Below, in pieces: positions 33,023 through 41,756 of a stretch of 64,000 nt of DNA. The notes below the pieces were generated by a model that saw only the letters and a list, made by a program, of their open reading frames with translations, made no database searches and was not told where the DNA came from. The DNA is from Neoceratodus forsteri. Lineage: Eukaryota; Chordata; Ceratodontiformes; Ceratodontidae. Position numbers and translations under genes: made by a program. Within the stretch, counting starts at the first letter, position 1, and each line of letters opens with the position of its first letter. Location of the stretch: positions 1,806,685,967 to 1,806,749,966 of the forward strand of contig CM057450.1 in NCBI GenBank assembly GCA_016271365.2, read 5' to 3'.

Positions 33023-33370
33023 AAAGATGATCCTTACCATGGATGCCAGCATCTTGTGCTGGAGGTGGTGGTGCTGGACACAGATCTCTGTCCAGGGAAT
33101 TTGTAGTCCACAGGAACAGCACCTACAAATAAATGTTCTGGAAATACAATTTCTAGCACTGACATACTTTCAGGACTGGGTTCAGTGTTAGACAGTGAAG
33201 GTATGTTTGAACAAAAACAAAAAAAATGTTGGGGGGCACAAGAAGTGAGAGCCTTCTCACTAAGGCAAACAGGGTTCTCCAATTGGTGGAAGGTAATCAG
33301 TTAACTATAGCAGCCATCCACCTAGCTGGAAATCTAAATGTCGAAGCAGATTGGCCAGTTACCTCCTGAC
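33023..33370 (+). pseudogene. DIRS RNase H domain remnant
   Basis: The frame reads ILTMDASILCW (first catalytic Asp region), then a tryptophan-rich patch, then QINVLEIQFLALTYFQDW (33024-33186), matching the HINVLEL pattern of DIRS/Ngaro RNase H. After a frame break, IAAIHLAGNLNVEADWPVTS follows at about 33308-33368, the A-x-H-x-AG-x-N-x-x-AD ending of the domain. The enzyme degrades the RNA of the RNA-DNA hybrid. Frameshifts separate the two blocks. Confidence 0.8.
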
Positions 33371-33480
33371 ACAGTTTTAGTCACCATGGATACTGAATCC
33401 TTATACAGCAACATGCCTTAGAGAAACGGCACTCTGGCATGCTATGAATACTCAGCTTAATTTATTGAATACATCCCTAT

Positions 33481-33665
33481 GCACAATTAGTTTAGTTTCA
33501 AGTTTATTTGTTCAACAAGAAGTCATTATGAAACAGGCAAGCACATAAAAGCAGTGAAGTGTGCAATACACTTACACAATTCCAGTCAATCTCCTAAAAC
33601 AGTACCAAATGCTGTATGAAACAAAATAAACATTTCTTCAAATATGCCATTTTACAGATAACTTA
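33481..33665 (-). other. Possible LINE 3' end (minus strand)
   Basis: TTTCAAGTTTATTTGTTCAACAAGAAG near 33500 looks like the mirror of an L2-type tail, but no coding part follows. It is unclassified. Confidence 0.3.
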
Positions 33666-33667
33666 TC

Positions 33668-36170
33668 AGATACATAGATACATAGACACTGTCGGCAGAT
33701 AAGGGTCTATGGCCCACTCAGTCTGCCCATTTGAGCTTGTAAGTTTGCTTTACTTTTTTCTAGAAGTCTGTTGCCCCTTACCCCTGACCTCCAGAATTTC
33801 CTTATGTCTATCCCATGCATTCTTAAATTCTGTGATTGTTTCAGCCCCCACCACTTCCTCTGGCAGGGTGTTCCACTTGTCCACCACCCTTTATGTGAAA
33901 AAAATCTTCCTCACATTTCCTCTGAATCACTCTCCCTCCAACTTCATCCCATGCCCTCTAGTCCTGGAACATATTTTTCCCTGGAAAATAGTGTATTCCA
34001 GTACCCTGTTCCACCCTGTAAGGTACTTGTATGTCTCTTTCATATCCCTCTCTCTCTCTCTCTCTCTCCTCCACGGAGTACAAATTCAAGTCCTTCAGCT
34101 TGTCCTCATAAGACCTGTGATGCAATCCCTGTACCATCTTTGTTGCCCTCCTCTGAACCTTCTCTACCCTGTCTATGTCCTTACGTAGGTAAGGTCTCCA
34201 GAACTGTAGACTGTACTCCAGGTGGGGCCGCACTAGTATTTTGTATAGTGGAATTATGACCTCCCTTTTCCTGCTGGTGATGACCCTGTCTATGCATCCC
34301 AGCTTCCTATTTACTTTACCTGCTGCATTGTCACACTGTTTCCCTACCTTGAGCTGATCAGAGTTGATGAACTCAATGTCCCTTTCCTGCTTGGTGCATA
34401 CTGTAACCCCCCCCCCAACTGATATGTTGTTCCAGGGTTTTGTGCCCCATATGCATTATCTTGCACTTCTTTGCATTGTATTTCAACTGCCAAACCCTTG
34501 ACCATTCCTCAAGCTTCTGCAAGTCCCTCGTCATTCTGTTTACACCCTCTACCATGTCCACTCTATTACAGAGCTTTGTGTCATCAGCGAACAGGGAAAT
34601 TCTGCCTTCTAGGTCCTGTGCAATATCACTGATGAAGACGTTGAATAGGACCGGTCCCAGCATTGATCCCTGTGGTACCCCACTGGTCACTCTTCTCTCT
34701 GTAGAGTGACAGCCATTTATCACCACCCTCTGTGTCCTGCTGCCCAGCCAATTATCCTCCCACCGCACTACTGTCCTGCCCACTCCCATATTTCCCAGTT
34801 TGTTTAATAGCACTTCGATGTGGCACAGTGTCAAAAGCCTTGCTGAAGTCCAGATAGGACACATCCACTGCCCTTCCCTGATCCACCTCCCTTGTCACCC
34901 ACTCGAAAAATTAAATGAGGTTGGTCTGGCATGACCTCCGCCCAGAGAAACTATGCTGCCTTGGGTCCTGTAGCCCACTGGCAACCAGTTGTTCCACCAA
35001 TTTCTCTTTCAGTGGCACTTCCATGGTCTTCCCCACTGCCAAGGTCAGGCTGGCTGATCTGTAGTTCCCTTCTTCCTCTTTGTTCCCACCTTTGTATAAG
35101 AGCACTACATCTGCTGTCCTCCAGTCTTTGGGTACCTCCCCTGTTTCCAGTGATTGGCTGAACAGGATTTAGCCACCACCTCCCTTAGTTCCTTTAGGAC
35201 TCTTCGGTGTACCCCATCTGGCCCCATTGCTTTATCGACTCTTATTCCTTCCAGTTCCGGTAGGACCCTTTCCCGTGTAAAGAGATTTGTGTCCATTTCT
35301 GTGCCATCCCCACCCCTTGTACTTCCTTCAGGCCTATTACCCCCCTCTTCCTCAGTAAAGACTGAGCAGAAATTTCTGTTCAATATGTCATCTTTATTGT
35401 TATCATCCTCCATGTGACCCCCATCCTCCCCCTTCAGTCTCACTATCCCTCCCTTTGCCCTTGTTTTTTCACTTATGTACCTGTGAATGGTTTTGTCCCC
35501 TCTACCCACTGATTTTGTGATGCGCTCTTCTGTCTGAGCTTTGGCTTCCATTACTGACCTCCCTGCCTTCCTTTGCTTCTCATGGTACTGCTCCCTATCC
35601 CCTTCTGCCTGCATCTTTTTATATTGCCGGAAAGCGATCTTGTTGGCTTTCATTTTCTCAGCAACCTCCTTGGAAAACCATAATGGCTTTCTCTTCTTTT
35701 TCCTCTTGCTAACCTGCTTAATGCATAATTCTGTTGCTCTTGTAATCCCTGTTTTAAATATTGCCTACTGTTCCTCCACCCCTGATTCCCTCCTCATTCC
35801 CATTAGTGCCTCTTTCAAGCATTTCCCCATTTTCCCAAAGGCTGCCTTCCTAAAATCCAGGATACATGTTTTTGTGCAGTTTGGTTCTGTTCCTTCTGTG
35901 ATTTCAAACCACAGTGACCAGTGGTCACTGTTCCCCAGGTGCTCCCTCACTGTTAACTATATCACACTGTCCCCATTTGTGAACATGAGGTTCAATATTG
36001 CCTTCTCCTGAGTTGGTTCTATGACCAGTTGCTTAAGGAAGGCACCTTGAAGGAAGTCCAGGATAAATCTGCTCCTGGTTGATGCTGCTGCTGGAAGGCT
36101 CCAGTCCACATCTGGAATACTGAAGTCTCCAACCAGCACCACCTCCCCCTTTTCTGCCATCCTTTGGATG
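33668..36170 (-). mobile_element. CR1-like LINE, endonuclease to 3' tail
   Basis: GATACATAGATACATAGA at the left end is the octamer tail in mirror form. On the minus strand the copy covers a truncated endonuclease (RMAEKGEVVLVGDF and PDVDW, 36265-35957; SDHWSLWFEI, 35950), the linker (KANKIAFRQYKKMQ, 35653), RT fingers (KAMGPDGVHRRVLKELR), and palm to thumb ([33 protein letters not shown], 34864-34373). The C-terminus is [33 protein letters not shown] in broken form (34233). Frames shift at least three times. It starts inside the endonuclease, where a 17-base inverted duplicate is attached (36154-36192). A (TC)n tract at 34047-34069 expands a C-terminal segment. Confidence 0.88.
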
Positions 36171-36192
36171 GCTAGCATCCAAAGGATGGCAG
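36154..36192. repeat. Perfect 17-bp inverted repeat at the CR1 5' end
   Basis: CTGCCATCCTTTGGATG (36154-36170), spacer GCTAG, then its exact reverse complement (36176-36192). The first arm belongs to the CR1 endonuclease (the RMAEK codons); the second is not expected in the element. Confidence 0.95.
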
Positions 36193-36319
36193 ACAGTCTT
36201 GTATATTGTAGCTTATTGATCCAGTCAGCCCACACAATTCCCATGCCAATTGATGGAAAAATCATAGTCAGGTAGGTTGCCTCAGGGTAGGATGTCTAAA
36301 CCCTGAGAATTTAGAAGTC
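36193..36319. other. Spacer between two head-to-head CR1 copies
   Basis: No recognisable element. GATGTCTA near 36289 is the reverse complement of TAGACATC at the start of the next CR1 (36321-36328). Confidence 0.4.
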
Positions 36320-36942
36320 GGTAGACATCTGGGAACAAGTGACCACTGCACAGTGTGCTTCACAGTAAGCACAACCATGGAGACAAGCCATACAAAAACA
36401 AGCATACTGGACTTTAGAAAGGCTGACTTTGGCAAAATGGGTGAATACCTGAGGAATACACTAACAAATGGGCAAAAAGGAGGGGTGGAAGGACAATGGA
36501 GAAAAATCAAAACTGCCATCATAGAGGCAACAAGCCTTTGTGTGAAACAGATAAAGAAAACAAAGCGGAGTAAAAAAACACTATGGTTCTCAAAAGGGTG
36601 GCAGGAAGGTTAAGGAGAAAAGGCTGCATTCAAAAGTATAAGGCATCACAGAAGGAGCACGACAGGGAACTGTATCAATTAAAGCAGAAAGAAGTGGGGA
36701 AGGCAGTCAGAATAGCCAAAGCCCAAACTGAGGAAAAAATAGCCAAGTCAGTTAAGAAGGGGGATAAAACCTTTTATAGGTACATTAGGGAGCATAGAAA
36801 GGTTAAGGGAGGAATAGTGAAGATTAATAAGGGAGAGGGGAGGTGAGCAGAGGGAAACAGTGAAAAGGCAGAGATACTGAATGAATACTTTTGCTCAGTA
36901 TTCACAAAAGAAGATGAGGAGGAGTTACCTAAACCAGACAGT
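36320..36942 (+). mobile_element. CR1-like LINE (plus), 5' part
   Basis: The plus-strand copy starts at the end of the endonuclease (HLGTSDHCTVCFTV), then runs through the linker: KTSILDFRKADFGKMGEYLR (36353-36613) and KKGDKTFYRYIREHRKVKGGIV (36583-36846). It reaches CSVFTKEDEEE-like codons by about 36910 and stops at the insertion point near 36942. It resumes at 40089. The missing start places it among 5'-truncated copies. Confidence 0.82.
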
Positions 36943-36996
36943 AGGTTCATAGGTAATATACACGATCGAGGGACAAGTCCATGATGATCATGCCAC

Positions 36997-38643
36997 TTAT
37001 GCTAAGTGGGTAACATACTTGAAATCGTTCATATATATATCGAGTTGAGCTTTAAATTGGGTTAAATTTATACTATTCACTACATCATAAGGCAAGGAAT
37101 TCCAAATTGGAACTATACATTGAGTAAAGAAATTAGCTCTTTTCGTAGTTCGATTAATGGATAGAAATAATTTTAAGTTATGCGCGCGAGTTTGGACTGT
37201 AGTAATGTTCCATTTTAAATGTAATGTTTCAAACAAATATTCATCTCTGGTTGCTTTGTAAAGTAAACAAAGATCTCCACGTATCGATCTATATTCCATA
37301 CTGAACAAATTGAGCCGTTTGAGTCTGTCTCCATAAGATAAATTGTTCATGCCCTTTATGTTCTTAACAAACCTCTTTTGGACCTTCTCCCTGGATATTT
37401 TATCTCCTATCTGTGTTGGAGCACAACATGAGGAACAATACTCAAAAATAGCTCTTATAATACTAGAGTATAAGGGAATCATTATTGATGGTTCTCTGCT
37501 TTTAATATTTCTAAATATGCAGTTACTCAAACTAGAATTCTTTTTAATGGTTAGATTTAAATGTTCAGTAAACTTTAACTTATTATTAACAAGAACACCC
37601 AGGTCTCTCTCATTTGTAATATGTTTCAGGGTATGGTTCTCAGTATAATAATTAGCGCATATATTGTTACTACCAAAATGCATAACCTTGCATTTATTGA
37701 TATTGAAATTCAATTTGTGAAGGTTAACCCAATCTGATATATGATTTAAATTATCTTGTAGAATAGATATAGACTCGGAGTTGTTAACAACCCCTCCCAA
37801 TTTAGCATCATCGGCATATTTAACAATCCAGTTACCACATTTAGTATCCATACTGGCAATAAGGATGTTAAATAGCACAGGCCCCAAGACAGATCTCTGC
37901 GGGACTCCACTAGTAACAATGGTCCATGGGGACAAGAAACCCCTTAGAACGACACGCTGTTGTCTATTGGATAACCATTTCATTATCCATTGAATTATGT
38001 ATTTGTTAAGGTCTAAATTTACTAGACAGTTGAAAAGTGTGTCATAAGATACAGAATCAAAGGCCTTTTCAAAATCCAGATAGATGACATCCACCGGTAG
38101 GCCATAATCCAGAGCTTCACTCACAGGTTCAAAAAAATCAATCAAATTGGTCTGACATGATCTACCAGGTTGAAAACCATGTTGGGTTGTATCAGTCAAG
38201 CCTTTATCCAAAATATGGGTACTCATTTTGCCTAAAATTAACCTTTCCATGATTTTACATATAGTGGAGGTAAGGCTAATAGGTCTATAGTTATTCATTT
38301 CCTTTTTGGATCCAGATTTATGTATAGGAATGACCATGGCATCACACCAATCTTTAATCACATATCCCTTATGCAATGATTCATTAAACAAATAGGTTAA
38401 TACACCAGCTAGTTCACATGAAAGATTTTTTATAAAGATGGCTGGTATTCCATCAGGCCCAAGTGATGTAGAGGATTTTAAAGAATCTATGATGTAAAAG
38501 GTTTCTGCCACAGTAAATTGAATTATAGGGTCGGACTTAGATGGTTTAAGACAAGAAAATTGCCCTTTTTTTAAATATACTAGTGAAATAACTATTAAAC
38601 TCATTTGCCATAATTTGTTCATCACTAATGTCAATATTTCCAA
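36997..38643 (-). CDS. CR1-like reverse transcriptase, ORF2 C-terminal part
   Basis: 548 open codons with no internal stop. Motifs: LGPDGIPAIFIKN (residues about 61-73), MNNYRPISLTSTICKIMERL (116-135), TTQHGFQPGRSCQTNLIDFF (152-171), VDVIYLDFEKAFDSV with catalytic Asp190, SGVPQRSVLGPVLFNI (245-260), VKYADDAKLGGVV with YADD 276-279, the thumb FNINKCKVMHFGSNN, and a full C-terminus to IVPIWNSLPYDVVNSIN. The Gly of the otherwise invariant PQG is Arg here, which probably damages the enzyme. The first roughly 25 codons overlap the endonuclease frame; the real junction is the A/T-run frameshift near 38564-38571. The protein copies element RNA at the nicked target (target-primed reverse transcription). 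Confidence 0.88.
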   Translation of the reverse strand: MEILTLVMNKLWQMSLIVISLVYLKKGQFSCLKPSKSDPIIQFTVAETFYIIDSLKSSTSLGPDGIPAIFIKNLSCELAGVLTYLFNESLHKGYVIKDWCDAMVIPIHKSGSKKEMNNYRPISLTSTICKIMERLILGKMSTHILDKGLTDTTQHGFQPGRSCQTNLIDFFEPVSEALDYGLPVDVIYLDFEKAFDSVSYDTLFNCLVNLDLNKYIIQWIMKWLSNRQQRVVLRGFLSPWTIVTSGVPQRSVLGPVLFNILIASMDTKCGNWIVKYADDAKLGGVVNNSESISILQDNLNHISDWVNLHKLNFNINKCKVMHFGSNNICANYYTENHTLKHITNERDLGVLVNNKLKFTEHLNLTIKKNSSLSNCIFRNIKSREPSIMIPLYSSIIRAIFEYCSSCCAPTQIGDKISREKVQKRFVKNIKGMNNLSYGDRLKRLNLFSMEYRSIRGDLCLLYKATRDEYLFETLHLKWNITTVQTRAHNLKLFLSINRTTKRANFFTQCIVPIWNSLPYDVVNSINLTQFKAQLDIYMNDFKYVTHLA

Positions 38644-39808
38644 CTAAAGTAGGAGAGTTTTTAAAGGAACCAATATAATTGAAAAACCTTTTCCTGTTAT
38701 CATGATGTAGATTAATTAGGCTACTTTCTACTTCCTGCTTAGCCCTTCTAATAGAGTTTTTAACTTTTTTTGATTTGTTCATAAATTTAGACCAATTCAG
38801 TTTTGTAGTGTGTTTCTTGTATTTATTGTATACTTTTTTTGTTGCTAAAACTAGCCTTCTAATTTCACTAGTGAACCAAGGTGGGGATCTCTTCTGTCCA
38901 GTATACTTAATTCTAATTGGTACCCATTCAGTGATACAAAATGTAATTTCCACTTTAATTCTTTCCCAAATATTCTCAACTGGTAAACCATTCAGTTCTT
39001 GTTGCCAATTCCACTTCAATAGGTATTCCTTAATTGCCTTATAATCCACTTTATAAAAATTTTTAAATTCTGTTTTCCCACAAGACTTTTTAACAAAAAG
39101 ATTAAATGACCATTTGATAATTAGATGATCACTATTACCTAAATGGGCCATTGTGCTAGCTATCTCATTGATATTTTTAATATTTGAGAATATTAAGTCT
39201 AAAATATGGTCATTCCTTGTAGGTGATCTGACATACCGGTCAAGTCCTAAATGTGACATGGTACTGATAAATCTTTTTTCCCGTTTACCAAGACCAGTAC
39301 CATTAGACCAATTTATATCAGGAAAATTAAAATCCCCCATAAGAATAATATCAGTCTTAAAATTAATGTTCTCAAGATAGTCACATATCTTATCATTATT
39401 GGCAGTATCTATAGATGGTGGTCTATAACATAAACCCAACGTTAGCAGGGGTTGTTTAGTATTTATTTTAATCCAAATAATATCCAAACTAGTAGGAGGT
39501 TCTAAATCAAGATCAACTTCTGAGCAAGTAATATTATTTCTAACATAAATTGCAACTCCTCCACCCTTGGAATAAAATTGATTCTTGTTAAATAAGGAGT
39601 ATCCATCTATGTAATGACCCCAGTGGCCCTCTCTAAACCAGGTTTCTGTTACACCACATATATCTATGTCCTCACTATCTAATATAACTTGAAGTTCACT
39701 AATTTTATTATTCAAACTCCTAGCATTCAATAAAAGTAATTTAACTTTTTGTTTCTTACTTTTTGAGGATATGACAGATTCTAGAGCTGTAGGTTCAGTA
39801 ACTGGCAA
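38546..39808 (-). CDS. CR1-like endonuclease, ORF2 N-terminal part
   Basis: 420 open codons, opening at a TTG, so the authentic start is unknown or lost. The apurinic-type endonuclease is complete: LLLLNARSLNNKISEL (Asn29), GVTETWF (Glu55), YRPPS (128-132), LMGDFNFPDINW (Asp159, Asn161), TRNDHILDLIFSN (197-209) and LGNSDHLIIKW (Asp227, His228). The linker with RSPPWFTSEIRRLV and a basic coiled region follows to about residue 400. The last residues (FKKRAIFLS) are out of frame; the RT frame takes over through a one-base change in a T7 run. The enzyme nicks target DNA to start reverse transcription. All catalytic positions I can check are present. Confidence 0.88.
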   Translation of the reverse strand: MPVTEPTALESVISSKSKKQKVKLLLLNARSLNNKISELQVILDSEDIDICGVTETWFREGHWGHYIDGYSLFNKNQFYSKGGGVAIYVRNNITCSEVDLDLEPPTSLDIIWIKINTKQPLLTLGLCYRPPSIDTANNDKICDYLENINFKTDIILMGDFNFPDINWSNGTGLGKREKRFISTMSHLGLDRYVRSPTRNDHILDLIFSNIKNINEIASTMAHLGNSDHLIIKWSFNLFVKKSCGKTEFKNFYKVDYKAIKEYLLKWNWQQELNGLPVENIWERIKVEITFCITEWVPIRIKYTGQKRSPPWFTSEIRRLVLATKKVYNKYKKHTTKLNWSKFMNKSKKVKNSIRRAKQEVESSLINLHHDNRKRFFNYIGSFKNSPTLVGNIDISDEQIMANEFNSYFTSIFKKRAIFLS

Positions 39809-39859
39809 AAGCCTAACAGAACCTACACCGAAATTTTGCCTAAAAAAACATCAATATAT

Positions 39860-40078
39860 GTGTTGATTTTGAAACCCAAAGTCTCTTTACCTAGTCTATT
39901 TAGATGTAGGCCATCCCTAGCATGTTAAGCTTTATTATCAGCAAACTGTTCCCAATGAGTGAGGCATTTGATGTTTTGTTTAAGACACCAGGCTCTGAGC
40001 CAAGAATTAATATGTTTAATTTTATTAGTCAGAATAATATTAGCCCTAGGAACTGGAAGAATCTCTGAGAACACAGAA
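39860..40078 (-). pseudogene. CR1 ORF1 esterase (SGNH) C-terminal block
   Basis: The minus strand reads FSEILPVPRANIILTNKIK, then HINSWLRAWCLKQNIKCLTH, HWEQFADNKA, one stop, and RDGLHLNRLGKETLG. The D-G-L-H pair, with the preceding N-x-WL-x-x-WC helix, is the last conserved block of the GDSL/SGNH-type esterase reported in ORF1 of CR1-like elements (Asp and His of the catalytic triad). Only this end is present because the insertion is 5'-truncated. It ends 80-100 bases before the ORF2 reading, so ORF1 and ORF2 are close neighbours. Confidence 0.72.
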
Positions 40079-40088
40079 TGTACCCCAA

Positions 40089-41755
40089 TAGAAGCACTCT
40101 GGGTAGGGAGGTTGACACCAGTCCATTTACAGAAGAAAGAGTCCTGAAAGAACTCCTAAAACTCAAGGTGGACAAAGCAATGGGGCCTGATGGGATTCAT
40201 CCCAGAATCCTAAAAGAACTAAGGGAGGACCTAGTGACACCACTGACCACACTTTTTAACAAATCGTGGGAGGATGGGGTGGTACCTGAGGACTGGAGGA
40301 GGGCAGATGTGCTTCCTCTTCACAAAAGTGGGAGCAAGGCAGAAGCAGGAAACTACAGACCTGTAAGTTTGACCTCAGTGGTAGGGAAAATGATGGAATC
40401 ACTTCTGAAAGAAAGAATTGTTGAGTACCTAGAGGCCAGCGGGGCACAGGACCCAAAGCAGCATGGATTTACAGCAGGAGGGTCATGTCAGACAAATCTA
40501 ATAGATTTCTTTGACTGGGTGACCAAAGTAATAGACCAGGGAGGGCCTGTTGGATATGGCCTACCTAGACTTTAGCAAGGCATTTGACACAGTCCCACAC
40601 AAAAGATTAATAATCAAGTTAGCCAGCTTGGGAGTGGGTCCCACTGTGGTAGCCTGGGTTGCAAACTGGCTGCACAACAGGACACAGAAGGTAATAGTGA
40701 GTGGTGCACATTCCGAAGAAGGGGGGTCACTAGTGGAGTACCTCAGGGCTCAGTACTGGGTCCAGTCATCTTTAACATCTTTATAGGTGACATTGCAGAG
40801 GGTCTGGAGGGAAAGGTGTGCCTCTTTGCAGATGATACAAAGATCTGTAACAGAGTTGATGCACAAGGGGGTAGAAAGGATGAGAAGGGACTTGGCAAGG
40901 TTGGAGGAATGATCAGACATATGGCAACTTAGATTCAATGCAAAGAAGTGCAAAGTAATGCACCTGGGAAACAAAAACCCAGGAGAAGAGTACACAATAG
41001 CAGGGGAGGTACTAACAACAACAAAAATGGAACTGGACTTGGGGTAGTCATATCGGATGATCTAAAGGTGGGTAAGCAATGTGAGAAGTCAGTGAGGAGA
41101 GCCAGGGGATACTGGGATGCATAGGAATGGGCATCACAAGTAGAAAAAGGAAGTGGTTATCCTCTGTACAGACAGTTGGTGAGACCCCATCTGGAGTACT
41201 ATGTGCAGTTTTGGAGACCTCATCTATGCAAGGACATAGACAGGATGGAAGCAGTCCAGAGGAGGGCAACTAAAATGGTGCAGGTTCTGCATCAGAAATC
41301 ATATGAAGAGAGATTGAGAGAGCTTAATATGTATACCCTTGATGAAAGGAGGGACGGGGGACATGATAGAAACGTTCAAGTACCTCAAGGGAATCAACAA
41401 AGTCCAGGAGGGTAGCATCTTTCAGAAAAAGAGATGTGTAAGAACAAGGGGACACAATTTAAAGATAGAGGGGGGGGACGGCTCAGGGGTAATGTGAGGA
41501 AATCTTTTTTCACGGAGAGAGTGGTGGATGCATGGAACGGCCTTCCTGGGGAGGTTGTTGGGGCTAAAACAGTGGGGGAATTCAAATATGCATGGGACAG
41601 ACACGAGGCAGTTGTAGTGGGGGGGTGGCAGGAAGTAGGTTGTTGGTTAACTAGAATCTGCAGCTTATCCAGTAGGTAGGGAAATGGGCAGACTGGGTGG
41701 GCCAAGTGGTCCTTATCTGCCGTCAAAGTCTATATTTCTGTGTTTCTATGTTAGA
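40089..41755 (+). mobile_element. CR1-like LINE (plus), RT to octamer tail
   Basis: Continues the copy that begins at 36320. It holds FTEERVLKELLKLKVDKAMG, HKSGSKAEAGNYRPVSLTSV and HGFTAGGSCQTNLIDFFDWV (frame 40078-40575), then [19 protein letters not shown] (40550-40786). After breaks come [20 protein letters not shown] (about 40730-40790), [10 protein letters not shown], the C-terminus VRPHLEYYVQFWRPHLCKDI (41176) and FFTERVVDAWNGLPGEVV (41434-41679). The tail near 41731-41752 reads TATATTTCTGTGTTTCTATG, degenerate octamers. Two short deletions at 40550 and 40735 shift frame. Confidence 0.88.
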
Positions 41756-41756
41756 G

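Larger units (their letters stand above)
30590..33480 (+). mobile_element. DIRS-type element, RT/RNase H region, split by a CR1
   Basis: Plus-strand sequence on both sides of a CR1 insertion (30859-32297) forms one DIRS polymerase. The left part ends VIVPVLPHKKEQLFYSVYFI then an IIQFLT/PILDL-like reading (30761-30862), the N-terminal RT block 'G-x-YS...P-K-x-GG-RPILDL'. The right part begins FKMES at 32302, then ANIDVVDAYLHI (32348-32384), FAVQDKYYQYQMLPFSLVT and LREFLKMFSAW. The active-site YLDD is degraded to LDS near 32555. No terminal repeats were located, so the true limits are unknown. Confidence 0.78.
36943..40088 (-). mobile_element. CR1-like LINE of a second subfamily, nearly complete ORF2
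   Basis: A 3.15-kb minus-strand element inserted in the plus-strand CR1. It contains the tail of ORF1 (esterase block, 40075-39890), the whole endonuclease and the whole RT. The 3' end carries one GGTTCATA unit (36943-36950), the octamer also seen twice at 49910-49925 in a related copy. The host CR1 reads ACCAGACAG...AGAAGCACTCT across it; the copy at 45657-48640 has AATTAACAGAAGCACTC at that point, so insertion was nearly clean. Only one frameshift interrupts about 937 codons of ORF2, making this one of the youngest insertions here. Confidence 0.9.
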
